Part shown: positions 8,687 to 17,548 of the stretch, piece after piece
Layout: the number at the start of each line of letters is the position of its first letter
Position numbering within the stretch: the stretch's first letter is position 1
Origin: Paenibacillus sp. Marseille-Q4541
Lineage (GTDB): Bacteria > Bacillota > Bacilli > Paenibacillales > Paenibacillaceae
Direction: 5' to 3'
Assembly (NCBI RefSeq): GCF_018310695.1
Contig: NZ_JAGXCY010000036.1
Location: forward strand, 1-44,601
DNA length: 44,601 bases
Made by a program: the position numbers and the translations under genes
Notes under the pieces: generated by a model
What the model was told of the DNA's origin: nothing
The model's input: only the letters and a program-made list of their open reading frames with translations
Databases searched by the model: none

Positions 8687-9742
8687 TTACTTGAGTACCC
8701 AATCGTTCATTTCAAAGTTCTTTTTCGCCAGGTTTTCGTCTACTAGAAAGTTCTTAGTCCCATCGAGCAGTTTCAGTCCTTCATCTGTAAAAGGCTCTTT
8801 CTTAATCTCGCTAATCGGGTTAGTAATTTTCACTACATCCACCGATTGCCCTTGCAGCTTAGCAATGAACTCGTAGTATTCCTCTTCATGCTGCTTCAGG
8901 TCAGCCAGTGCTTTTTCACGGGCCTCATTCCATACCTTAGGAAAATCAGAGAAACTAGCAAGATACTCTTCCGAAGCTACGGTGGCGCTGCTTCCTCTCA
9001 AATCCGGATGTTTGGAAGCATCATCGAGATGGATGAATCCGTCCTCGATCTGTTCTAGCGCTCCCTGATTAGCATTGTTCGTCATTGCATCTACATCACC
9101 TCGGGCAAGTGCTGCCTTGGCATCGGGAATCAACATATGAACAAGTTTAACGTCAGTTACGCCAGCCTCATTCAGCAATCCCACCACATAACGATGCATG
9201 AATGACCCTTTTTGAATGGCAATTGTTTTTCCCTTTAGCTCCGAAAGAGACTGCGGCCCTCCCTTTTTACCAATCAGGTACCCAATGGAATTGGTGGAGC
9301 CCTGTGTAATAAGCCGGGTCTTAGCTCCCGATGCATAAGCAATAATGGCAGGCGTATCGCCCAGGCTTCCTAGATCAAGTCGACCGCTGATGAGAGACTC
9401 CGTCAAATCAGGTCCGTTAGGAAAACCGGTTAATTTTACTTCTGTAATGCCATGTTTCTTAAGCTCCTCCTGAATAATCCCCTTATGAAGTCCCCAGCCC
9501 TCGGCACCTCCTGGTAAGTTAAGATCATTCGTTCCAATATATCCGTAGTTGAGCACTGCCTTAACGTTCCCTTCAGCTCCTGTAAGCTCTGCTTTTGAGG
9601 TTGGCTGAGCTCCTGTCCCCTCTCCTCCTGCATTACTGCATGCTTGGAGTAGCAACAAACTAAAGAGAAATCCTACCAGAAATAACTTTCGGGATAACAA
9701 ATTCTTTCTCTTTTTCTGATTTAAACTTTGATTCATTATCAT
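8687..9742 (-). CDS. ABC transporter substrate-binding lipoprotein (SsuA/TauA family)
   Basis: Membrane-anchored periplasmic-type binding protein of 351 aa. It has a basic N-terminus, a hydrophobic signal segment and a lipobox LLQAC, so it is lipid-modified on the cysteine at about 35. The body matches the NMT1/SsuA family: SGRLDLGSLGDTPAIIAYAS and LKGKTIAIQKGS are typical ligand-cleft segments. Known members bind aliphatic sulfonates, taurine, nitrate or thiamine precursors; the ligand here is not determinable. It follows two matching permease genes and precedes the flavoprotein, so it should deliver the substrate of the flavoprotein/ferredoxin pair. Confidence 0.9.
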   Translation of the reverse strand: MIMNQSLNQKKRKNLLSRKLFLVGFLFSLLLLQACSNAGGEGTGAQPTSKAELTGAEGNVKAVLNYGYIGTNDLNLPGGAEGWGLHKGIIQEELKKHGITEVKLTGFPNGPDLTESLISGRLDLGSLGDTPAIIAYASGAKTRLITQGSTNSIGYLIGKKGGPQSLSELKGKTIAIQKGSFMHRYVVGLLNEAGVTDVKLVHMLIPDAKAALARGDVDAMTNNANQGALEQIEDGFIHLDDASKHPDLRGSSATVASEEYLASFSDFPKVWNEAREKALADLKQHEEEYYEFIAKLQGQSVDVVKITNPISEIKKEPFTDEGLKLLDGTKNFLVDENLAKKNFEMNDWVLK

Positions 9743-9822
9743 GTGTCATGCCCCCTCTCAAATGCGAAAAAACAAATAAGAACTAAAGAACTTTACGTAA
9801 ACTTTGGTGATTATTCTTAATT

Positions 9823-10707
9823 TCAGCCTTGATAGCTATCCCGATAATGTAGATATTTTTTCTCCACAAGACGCATCAAGGAATCAATAAGCTTACCGAC
9901 GACTGCAAAAATGATAATGCCAACAAAAATGACCTCTGTATCCGAATTCTGCTTCGCTTGATTGATGAGGAAACCTACCCCTGATTTCGAACCAATCAGT
10001 TCTGCTACAACGAGCCCAATCCACGATACCGCCAGTGATAAACGGAAACCAAGCAGAATATTGGGTAAAGCTGCAGGGAGAATGAGCCTTGTCAGTTTGT
10101 TTTTCAGACTGAATTCAAGCACCCTTCCTACTTCATAGAGTTTGTTATCCACATTACGTATTCCCGTGAACGTATTGATATAAAGCGGAAAGAAAGCTCC
10201 ACTTACAATGATGACCACTTTAGACACTTCTCCAAATCCAAACCAAAGAATAATAAGAGGCGCTATAGCAAGGTGCGGGACCAGCCGCAGGACTTGAATA
10301 CTTGGGTCAAGCAGGTAAGCTGCTTTCCTCGAGAAACCTGTAAGCGTGCCAATCGATAGTCCGAGGATAGACCCTGCAAGAAATCCGATCAATGCACGAT
10401 ACATACTAATACCTAAATGATGAAAGAGTTCTCCTGTAGCAAAGAGACGCATGAATGCCTCCCCAATGGAAATCGGTGCGGGCAAAAACACGGAAGAAAT
10501 ATAGCCTTTTCCAGCTGCATATTGCCAAATTGTAATAACAAGCAACGGAATAAGCATTGCCGCGGCCAAATCAGTCCCTTTTTTGCTCTTGCGAGTATTC
10601 CTAGGTTGATGTTGTTTGAGGCGCTTTGCTGTGATTGTATTCCGTAACTTGTTCTGTTCCTCACCTCTTTGCTGCAGTATGGGATCTGCTCGCTCGCTCA
10701 TCTTCAT
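9823..10707 (-). CDS. ABC transporter permease, SsuC/TauC type (second copy)
   Basis: Inner-membrane permease of 294 aa with about six membrane helices after a long basic N-terminal tail of about 45 residues. The family loop contacting the ATPase, EVGRVLEFSLKNKLTRLILPAALPNILLGFRLS, is intact. It is a clear paralogue of the permease encoded immediately upstream (10-nt gap), so the pair may form a heterodimer. The true start may be the third codon (ATG), which is better spaced from AAAGGA. No ABC ATPase is encoded in this operon. Confidence 0.9.
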   Translation of the reverse strand: MKMSERADPILQQRGEEQNKLRNTITAKRLKQHQPRNTRKSKKGTDLAAAMLIPLLVITIWQYAAGKGYISSVFLPAPISIGEAFMRLFATGELFHHLGISMYRALIGFLAGSILGLSIGTLTGFSRKAAYLLDPSIQVLRLVPHLAIAPLIILWFGFGEVSKVVIIVSGAFFPLYINTFTGIRNVDNKLYEVGRVLEFSLKNKLTRLILPAALPNILLGFRLSLAVSWIGLVVAELIGSKSGVGFLINQAKQNSDTEVIFVGIIIFAVVGKLIDSLMRLVEKKYLHYRDSYQG

Positions 10708-10716
10708 CGTTCCTTT

Positions 10717-11520
10717 CTATCCCTCATAAGTATCCTTCCAGCGCAGCATACGAGCTTCCACCCATCGGACGAGTCCATCTGTAACCAGCCCAGCACAAGC
10801 AAAAACAATAATGCCGACAAAAACGACTGGTGTGTCAGCAAACTGTCTAGCGTCAGACATCATATATCCAATCCCTGAAGTGGAGGCAATTAGCTCCGCT
10901 ACGACAAGTCCCAGCCAGGAAAGACCGATAGACAACCTTACACCGAGCAGAATATTCGGTAGAGCGCCTGGAATAACAAGTCTTACGATCTGTTTCCATT
11001 TGCTGAAACCGAGTACCTTTGCTACCTCGAATAATTTGTTATCTCCTCCGCGAATCCCCATGAAGGTATTGATGTAGAGTGGGAAGAATGCACTCTTGGC
11101 AATGAGTAATACTTTTGACTCCTCTCCAATTCCAAACCAGAGAATAAAGAGGGGAACGACAGCGAGACTTGGAATCATTCGGATCATCTGAATCGATGGG
11201 TCAAGGAACCTTTCAGAAGGTTTAAACAGACCTACCATGAGCCCAAAAATAAATCCCAAACTTCCTCCGAGAAGAAAACCGGCTAAAGCCCGCATGGCAC
11301 TGATTCTAAAATTCCCCCACAGTTCTCCAGAGACTGTAAGCTCAATCAGTGCCTTACCAATCGTCAAAGGGGTAGGAAATAAGAGTTCAGAGATCAAACC
11401 ATAAAATCCAAGAATCTGCCATACACCAAGTACGGCTAAAGGAATAATAAGACCTATCCCAAGAAGACCCCATCTTCCAGGCTTCCGATCTAGTGTGTTC
11501 GCTGTAATGCTGCTACTCAA
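10717..11520 (-). CDS. ABC transporter permease, SsuC/TauC type (first copy)
   Basis: Inner-membrane permease of 267 aa with about six helices and the conserved EAA-type loop (EVAKVLGFSKWKQIVRLVIP then GALPNILLGVRLS). It begins the operon. The start is TTG, 7 nt after GAGGGGG. An ATG lies just before it but reads only ATG AGT TGA, a three-codon frame overlapping the TTG. Two hairpin/T-run structures lie in its leader, so expression probably depends on readthrough. Which ATPase serves it is unknown. Confidence 0.9.
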   Translation of the reverse strand: MSSSITANTLDRKPGRWGLLGIGLIIPLAVLGVWQILGFYGLISELLFPTPLTIGKALIELTVSGELWGNFRISAMRALAGFLLGGSLGFIFGLMVGLFKPSERFLDPSIQMIRMIPSLAVVPLFILWFGIGEESKVLLIAKSAFFPLYINTFMGIRGGDNKLFEVAKVLGFSKWKQIVRLVIPGALPNILLGVRLSIGLSWLGLVVAELIASTSGIGYMMSDARQFADTPVVFVGIIVFACAGLVTDGLVRWVEARMLRWKDTYEG

Positions 11521-11540
11521 CTCATTTCCCCCTCAAACCT

Positions 11541-11590
11541 AAAAAAACGGAAACATCTTGTCTCCCTATATGGGCAACAGGATGTCTCCG
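11541..11590 (-). terminator. terminator-like hairpin just before the permease operon
   Basis: On the minus strand CGGAGACATC with GATGTTTCCG, extended through TGTTGCCC/GGGAGACA with two mismatches, closes on a 5-nt loop and is followed by seven Ts. It ends only about 20 nt upstream of the first permease start, so it would act as an attenuator inside the leader rather than as an ordinary gene end. Confidence 0.7.
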
Positions 11591-11630
11591 CAGGTACGGT
11601 CGACTTGTTTTTGAAGGCTATATTTCACTC

Positions 11631-11674
11631 AAAAAAAAAGAGGTATCGCAGCGTTATACACGTGCAATACCTCT
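11631..11674 (-). terminator. intrinsic terminator after the GH38 gene, also inside the permease-operon leader
   Basis: AGAGGTATTGC pairs with GCGATACCTCT (11 bp, one G-T) and a run of nine Ts follows. It ends the GH3-GH38 transcript. A good promoter lies upstream of it, so it may also attenuate transcription of the permease operon. Confidence 0.85.
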
Positions 11675-11731
11675 GTTGTGAACAGTCGGCATAACTATTT
11701 CTTATTAATCCAATGGGTATTTAATACATTA

Positions 11732-11760
11732 AAATTATCACTATTTCCATTCTTTGTCAA
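11732..11760 (-). promoter_or_regulatory. candidate promoter for the permease/flavoprotein operon
   Basis: TTGACA is followed after 17 bp by TAATTT (or after 15 bp by GATAAT) on the minus strand, starting 36 nt beyond the GH38 stop codon. A transcript from here would have a leader of about 200 nt containing both hairpin/T-run elements. No cleaner promoter is visible between the second hairpin and the gene. Confidence 0.5.
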
Positions 11761-11795
11761 ACGCTATTTAATTGGACATGTGAAGAGTATCGTTT

Positions 11796-14700
11796 CTATC
11801 GATTCAATTTCACACTAACGATCTGATATGGTTTGAAGTCAAGCTGAATTACCCCATCCCGAGCTTCAAGTTCATACACCTCTTCTTCGAGCAGGTTAAC
11901 GACAACTGCCCGGCTAATTCCTGATTTCATCGCTACTCGGATCGTTTCTCTGCTACCGGATGATTCATAGAATCTGAGTATGATTCCATCCCCATTTTCT
12001 GCAACCTTCACGGTATCAAGCACAACTTGCTTAGCATCAAGCTCGATAAACTGTTCTGGTGTAGTAGCTCCTGCATCTATTGGACTTTCTGCAACATCTA
12101 CTAATATCGCCTGGACTGGCTGATTCAGTTCTGCAGCAGATCTTACAGTATGTGCAGTCCGCCAATCACCCTCATGAGGCAATAAGGAATACGTGAACTC
12201 ATGCTCTCCTTGATCTGCTGTTTTGTCTGGCCATCTTGGGGCACGAAGCAAGGATAACCGAAGGGTCCCTTCCTTGATGTCATATCCGTATTTACAGTCA
12301 TTCAACAAACTTACTCCATAGCCATGCTCCGATAAGTCGGCAAAACGATGCCCACATACTTCATATTGTGCTTGTTCCCAGCTTGTATTTGCATGTGTTA
12401 CACGTTCTAATGCCCCGAACGGGATTTCATAAGTCGCTTTATCTGCTACCAGATCGACCGGGAACGCAACCTTGAGCAGTTTGTGTTCTTCTTTCCAGTC
12501 TACCCATGTTTTAAAATCAACCCGTTTCTCATGATGATAGAAAATGATGTCCTGTTTGAGGGTAGATTCATGTAGCTGCCATGTAAACCGCAGGATATCC
12601 GATGTGGCTCCTTGCAGTACAACTTCGGATTGCAACAGCACCGCAGGATCTGCTCGCTTCTGCTCATAATTAGGATCGATATCCCATGCATCCCACAGTA
12701 AAGGTTTGTCGCCGAATAACTGCCATTCGTTCATAACATGACCAGGTTTGACGATCTCCCGCTCTGCCGCTTTGTCATACCAACTAGTAATTTCTCCTGC
12801 TTCGTTAAACTCAAGGCGATAATAGGCAGTCTCCCAAAAATCAATGGCCGTAATTCCCTTAGTCACTGAATCTTCTATAGGTTGCGAAGAGTGTTCCATA
12901 GCGGGCCGCAGCCACACCGTAGTGTGACCAAATGCAGGTATTTCTCCAGTCGTAACAGAAAGAGTCCTTTTGCCTGAAGTGTACTTCTCGTCCACAGTCC
13001 AGTTACTCGCCAGAACATTACCTTCGTTATCATAGGCAGTCACGTCTCCCTCTGCCTGATCCAGTTCCAAATGAATCACTTCTCTACGGCTCCAGCCTAG
13101 GCTGTTAAAGACAAGATAAGGTTTGCCTATCTGTTGTTTATCTACATCTGCATGCTTAGTAAGAACAGTAAGTGCCTCCTCAAGCACCTCATATCCATAT
13201 TGGAAAATATGCTCATATTCCGCTGCAGAAGTTACATAGCTTTCCGTGATTGCCGTTCCCGGGATAATATCGTGGAACTGGTTCAGCATGATCAACTTCC
13301 AGCCGTCTGCAAGTTTTACTTTAAGCTCTTGTTGCTTGGATACATCCAGGTAGGAAGAAGCGATGGTCATCCAAATTTCTGCCTCACGATAAAGTGCCTC
13401 TGCTTTCCGGTTACTTCTCTTGTTCCGAGCATGGGTTGTATACGTTCCCCTGTGTAATTCTAAATAGAGATCGCCGTGCCATGCCGGCAGCTCTTCTTCA
13501 ACTTCGCGAACTTGATCAAAGAAGGCGGTGGCAGTACTGAACCTGCTCTCCGGAAGTCCGGTCATATAAGGAGCACGGCGGATATTTTCCACCATATCCC
13601 TTGTTACACCGCCCCCACCGTCACCGTGTCCGTACAGCAGCATCTGTTCATCCAGCTTATCTTTCTGCCGGTAAGAATCCCAGTGTTCCCTGATATCTTT
13701 CGGAACCGTGTCCTCATTCAATCCATGGTTCAGATAGGAGGTAACAGAGGTGCCATCAATACCTACCCACCGGAACAAATCATAAGGGAATACATTCGTA
13801 TCATTCCAATTCAGCTTGGTCGTCATAAAAAATTCTACACCCGAAAGCTTCAGTAGCTGCGGTAAGGAAGCACAGTAACCAAATGTGTCAGGCAACCATT
13901 CAATATGCGATTTCTTGCCGAATTCCTCTTGATAAAATTGCTGTCCATACAAAATTTGTCTAACAAGCGACTCTCCACTTGGAATATTAAGATCCGGCTC
14001 TACCCACATTCCCCCAACTAATTCCCATCGTCCTTCTGCTACCCTCGCCTTGATCTGTTCGTATAGCTCCGGATAATGCTCTTTGGCGAAAGCATAGAGA
14101 AGCGGCTGGCTCTGGGAGTAGGTGAACTCGGGATATTCCCTCATCAAAGTATTCATTGTTGAGAAGGTTCGACTTACTTTCCGTACCGTTTCCCGGACAG
14201 GCCACAGCCAGGCGATATCAATATGAGATTGGCCTACCATATGCATCTTGCCACGGAGAGCTGCTGGTAGATCTGTCTGCTCTACTATCTCGAGCAGTTC
14301 CTGTTCCATTCGCTCTATCTGTTCTTTAAAGGACTGCTTAGTAGCATGAATATCCTCTGTTACTACCCTAGAAGTCTGTTCTTCCAGTAAAGATTCCACC
14401 TGATCCTTCAGCTGGTGAAGCGCTGCTACGATGCGAACTCGTCTTGCATCCTCCTCTGGCAGCTGAAAAGCAGACTGAGAAGCGACTCTAGCACTGAATA
14501 GCAGCTGCTGAATTGGCTCGTCTACGAGCACTAGTTTCAAACGGATATATGGAATAGGTGGAGCAATTGTCGCCTGCCCATTCAGCGGATCATGTGGCTC
14601 TGGAATAGGATCATACAGTTCAATCTCAATAAGCGGCTGGGTACCAATCTCAGCAAAGTGGAGCGGCACATAGCTGTGATTCTTGTCGATCCCATGATGC

Positions 14701-14996
14701 GGTGTGCCATTCACTCGCAGCATACCCTCACCACACCCACCTGCATCCACGATGAGCCCATAGCTATGACCTTCCCAATAAATAGGAATATCCAGCTCCT
14801 TTTTCATAAAGTAGGTCGTACCCTGCACACTATGTAGAGGATCGAGCTTGAACGCTTCAGGTTCCTGTTGATTCTCCCACTCATAATTTCCGGGTCCTAT
14901 GTAATTGGCCTTCCTTACGTCCCAGCCCTCAAGCATCTGTTGTTCTTTCCATTGAAGAGCGGACAACTTACGTAAAAAACGGTTTATCGTGTGCAT
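11796..14996 (-). CDS. alpha-mannosidase (GH38)
   Basis: Exo-acting alpha-mannosidase of 1066 aa, no signal peptide, so cytoplasmic. An N-terminal beta domain leads into the GH38 catalytic domain. MVGQSHIDIAWLWPVRET supplies the zinc ligands His and Asp at about residue 260. WLPDTFGYCASLPQLLK contains the nucleophile Asp at about residue 375. A central helical segment and large beta-sandwich domains complete the usual architecture. Start choice: this ATG has GAGGTG 5 nt upstream and overlaps the GH3 gene by 13 nt; the longer GTG start has no site. Overlap with a beta-glycosidase gene implies joint breakdown of mannose-containing oligosaccharides. Confidence 0.9.
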   Translation of the reverse strand: MHTINRFLRKLSALQWKEQQMLEGWDVRKANYIGPGNYEWENQQEPEAFKLDPLHSVQGTTYFMKKELDIPIYWEGHSYGLIVDAGGCGEGMLRVNGTPHHGIDKNHSYVPLHFAEIGTQPLIEIELYDPIPEPHDPLNGQATIAPPIPYIRLKLVLVDEPIQQLLFSARVASQSAFQLPEEDARRVRIVAALHQLKDQVESLLEEQTSRVVTEDIHATKQSFKEQIERMEQELLEIVEQTDLPAALRGKMHMVGQSHIDIAWLWPVRETVRKVSRTFSTMNTLMREYPEFTYSQSQPLLYAFAKEHYPELYEQIKARVAEGRWELVGGMWVEPDLNIPSGESLVRQILYGQQFYQEEFGKKSHIEWLPDTFGYCASLPQLLKLSGVEFFMTTKLNWNDTNVFPYDLFRWVGIDGTSVTSYLNHGLNEDTVPKDIREHWDSYRQKDKLDEQMLLYGHGDGGGGVTRDMVENIRRAPYMTGLPESRFSTATAFFDQVREVEEELPAWHGDLYLELHRGTYTTHARNKRSNRKAEALYREAEIWMTIASSYLDVSKQQELKVKLADGWKLIMLNQFHDIIPGTAITESYVTSAAEYEHIFQYGYEVLEEALTVLTKHADVDKQQIGKPYLVFNSLGWSRREVIHLELDQAEGDVTAYDNEGNVLASNWTVDEKYTSGKRTLSVTTGEIPAFGHTTVWLRPAMEHSSQPIEDSVTKGITAIDFWETAYYRLEFNEAGEITSWYDKAAEREIVKPGHVMNEWQLFGDKPLLWDAWDIDPNYEQKRADPAVLLQSEVVLQGATSDILRFTWQLHESTLKQDIIFYHHEKRVDFKTWVDWKEEHKLLKVAFPVDLVADKATYEIPFGALERVTHANTSWEQAQYEVCGHRFADLSEHGYGVSLLNDCKYGYDIKEGTLRLSLLRAPRWPDKTADQGEHEFTYSLLPHEGDWRTAHTVRSAAELNQPVQAILVDVAESPIDAGATTPEQFIELDAKQVVLDTVKVAENGDGIILRFYESSGSRETIRVAMKSGISRAVVVNLLEEEVYELEARDGVIQLDFKPYQIVSVKLNR

Positions 14997-17320
14997 ACAA
15001 GCACCTCTTCCTGCACTTCGAGCTCTGCGCTCAGCCACTCGTTTGCATTTTTGCCTACCTTGATGATGAACGTTCCATCCTCCAGCAAAGGCTGCATCGA
15101 TGGACCGATGAACTCCAAATGTTCTCGTTTTACCGAGAAACTTACCGTTTTTGTTTCACCTGGAAGCAGGTGTACTTTACGAAATCCTTTTAGCTCTATA
15201 CGCGGACGTGTGATGGAACTAATTTTATCTGTAATATAGAGCTGCACTACCTCAGATCCTGCTATTCTTCCAGTATTCATGATATCGATGTAAACCTGCG
15301 CCATCTCTTCATCTGACCCCAGCTTCTTCTCATCAGATAATTGAGGAGTGATTCGTAGATTGCTATATGAAAACTCGGTATAACTAAGACCATAACCAAA
15401 CGGATACATCGGCTCTTTATCCATCTCTAGGTACCTTCTACCGCGAGTACGTTTTCCGTTGTAATAAACAGGTAGCTGACCCACATGTCTTGGAATGGAG
15501 ATTGGAAGTCGGCCAGACGGATTCACTTCACCAAACAAGATGCTTGCTAGTGCATGTCCCCCTTCTTGCCCTGGATACCAAGCCTCTACAATGGCATCGG
15601 CATGTTCCTCAATCCATGGCTCTACGATGGGACGACCATTCATATAAACAATAACGAGCGGCTTGCCAAGCTTATGGACCTCCTGAACAAGCTCCAACTG
15701 AACGCCCATCAAGGTCAGATCTGCTCGGTCAATGCCTTCTCCACATTCCATATCGCTCCAAGAGTGGTCTGTAATGACGGAAGCTCCGGTGCGAAGATCA
15801 ATCGTTCCGTCTCCAAAATCACGAGCACTAGATCCCCCTACGGCCATGATGACAACATCAGCTTGTTCCGCACATGCTAGCGCCTGCTCGAAACCTTCCC
15901 TTTCTTCTCCACGAATTCGGCAGCCTGGAGCATACATGATTGACTCTTCTGCCGCTTCTCCCAGTGTAGACACTAATCCATCTAGCAATGTGACAATCTG
16001 ATCAGGTTCTTGCGGAGACGTATAGTCGCCAAGTTGATTGTATCTGTGGTTGGCATTCGGGCCAATGACAGCAATACGCTGAGTTCCTTTTTGTAAAGGA
16101 AGCATGTTTTGTTCATTTTTAAGTAGCACAATGCTCTCCTCTGCTACCTGTCTTGCCAGCTGAACATGCTCTGCCGATCCAATGACTTGCCCTGCATGTG
16201 CTGAATCAACATAAGGATCATCGAATAGCCCCAGCTCAAATTTAGCGGTAAGTACCCGGCTTACGGCCAAATCCAGCTTTTCTACAGCTAAATCTCCCTT
16301 AGTGAGCGCTGAGAGCAGATGCTTACCAAACATTTCACCTGACATCTCCATATCTATACCTGCCGTAAGGGCCATCACGGATGCCTGCTCTCCGTTTTCT
16401 GCCACGTCATGCCCCCAAGCGAGCATATTGATTGCTCCGCAATCGGTAATGACAAAACCATCAAATCCCCATTCCTTCCGTAGCACATCCTCGAGCAGAT
16501 AAGAATTCGATGTACAAGGAACACCATCTATTTCGTTATAGGCGGTCATAATCGACTTAGCTCCAGCTTGTACTGCTTTACGAAAAGGCATCATATCTAC
16601 TTCCGTAAGTTCCCTCAGCCCCATATGAACAGGACCGGCATTTTGTCCCCCTTCTGAGCTGCCGTAAGCTACAAAATGTTTGAGTGTCGCAATGACTGTG
16701 TTTTTCTTGTCCAGCCCATCACCCTGCAACCCTTTTACTGCGGCAACCGCCAGCTCACTTACGAGATGAGGGTCTTCAGAAAAACATTCCTCGGTTCGTC
16801 CCCATCTTGGATCACGCACGATATCAAGCACAGGGGAATAGGTTGCTGCCCCTCCTTGAGCTCTTGTCTCTGCTGCTATGGCCGCGCACATCTCTTCAAA
16901 CAGTTCTACATTCCATGTACTCCCTACATTCAGTGGTACAGGAAATACGGTAGCACCTATTGCCATGTGACCATGAGAGCATTCTTCACCAAACAACATC
17001 GGGATGCCCAATCTTGCATTGTTCATGACATACTCCTGAATCATGTTCAAAGCCTCTGCTCCTTCTTCGGGAGAAAGGCCGTTTGCTAGAGTTACCTCTG
17101 TCCAAGGATCCGCACGCAGCACACCATATAAAGAACCGATGCCCCCATTCTTCACCTGCTCTTTAAACTCTTCCGTAAGTTCAATTCCGTTCTCTGTCTT
17201 GTTGTACACCTTCCAACCAAACGGTTGCAGCAGCTGGCCTACCTTTTCTTCGGCTGTCATCTGTTCAAGTAGTAGCTTCACTCTTTCTTGTACCGGCAAA
17301 TTGCCATTCATATATGTCAT
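14984..17320 (-). CDS. GH3 family beta-glycosidase (beta-glucosidase/xylosidase type)
   Basis: Retaining exo-beta-glycosidase of 778 aa, cytoplasmic. The N-terminal barrel carries the LKHFVAYG substrate-site motif and the nucleophile Asp at about 293 (FVITDCGAI). The alpha/beta sandwich follows (EESIVLLKNEQNMLPL), then a C-terminal FnIII-like domain (GSEVVQLYI). Start choice: ATG with GGGAGG 8 nt upstream; the longer TTG frame includes this site. It is translationally overlapped with the alpha-mannosidase. Glucoside versus xyloside preference cannot be read from sequence. The upstream AraC-type membrane regulator is the likely controller. Confidence 0.9.
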   Translation of the reverse strand: MTYMNGNLPVQERVKLLLEQMTAEEKVGQLLQPFGWKVYNKTENGIELTEEFKEQVKNGGIGSLYGVLRADPWTEVTLANGLSPEEGAEALNMIQEYVMNNARLGIPMLFGEECSHGHMAIGATVFPVPLNVGSTWNVELFEEMCAAIAAETRAQGGAATYSPVLDIVRDPRWGRTEECFSEDPHLVSELAVAAVKGLQGDGLDKKNTVIATLKHFVAYGSSEGGQNAGPVHMGLRELTEVDMMPFRKAVQAGAKSIMTAYNEIDGVPCTSNSYLLEDVLRKEWGFDGFVITDCGAINMLAWGHDVAENGEQASVMALTAGIDMEMSGEMFGKHLLSALTKGDLAVEKLDLAVSRVLTAKFELGLFDDPYVDSAHAGQVIGSAEHVQLARQVAEESIVLLKNEQNMLPLQKGTQRIAVIGPNANHRYNQLGDYTSPQEPDQIVTLLDGLVSTLGEAAEESIMYAPGCRIRGEEREGFEQALACAEQADVVIMAVGGSSARDFGDGTIDLRTGASVITDHSWSDMECGEGIDRADLTLMGVQLELVQEVHKLGKPLVIVYMNGRPIVEPWIEEHADAIVEAWYPGQEGGHALASILFGEVNPSGRLPISIPRHVGQLPVYYNGKRTRGRRYLEMDKEPMYPFGYGLSYTEFSYSNLRITPQLSDEKKLGSDEEMAQVYIDIMNTGRIAGSEVVQLYITDKISSITRPRIELKGFRKVHLLPGETKTVSFSVKREHLEFIGPSMQPLLEDGTFIIKVGKNANEWLSAELEVQEEVLVCTR

Positions 17321-17395
17321 GCATAATGCCTCCCTTGTTTTCAATGAATGTGGCTTTTATTGCATACTTTCAGAGGGCGTACCCAAGTTTTCCCT

Positions 17396-17411
17396 ACCAT
17401 CTTAAGATGGT
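17396..17411. promoter_or_regulatory. 16-bp perfect palindrome upstream of the GH3-GH38 operon
   Basis: ACCATCTTAAGATGGT is a perfect inverted repeat about 76 nt before the GH3 start, in a promoter-containing gap of about 230 nt. It has no T run, so it is a candidate operator rather than a terminator. The binding protein is unknown. Confidence 0.4.
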
Positions 17412-17500
17412 GATTCCTATCCATCAATCCGTAAATTTCTTGATCATCTCTTTTTTCAACTCAGGGGGCCTACCAGGCGATTATCGATGATAAACAGATC

Positions 17501-17540
17501 AAAAACCCTTGCAGACTAGTTATATATGTCTACAAGGGCT
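17501..17540 (-). terminator. terminator of the AraC-type regulator gene
   Basis: CCCTTGTAGAC pairs with GTCTGCAAGGG on the minus strand and is followed by TTTTT, directly after the regulator's stop. It separates that gene from the GH3-GH38 operon. Confidence 0.8.
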
Positions 17541-17548
17541 TCTATGAT

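Noticed and set aside
11541..11620. Possible T-box antiterminator (CGTACCTGCGG before the second hairpin)
   Set aside because: It resembles GGTACCGCGG only with insertions, there is no specifier stem of adequate length, and the gene is a transporter operon without an aminoacyl link.
11541..11720. SAM (S-box) riboswitch in the sulfonate-type operon leader
   Set aside because: None of the conserved S-box core segments were found and the leader is too short once the two hairpins are subtracted.
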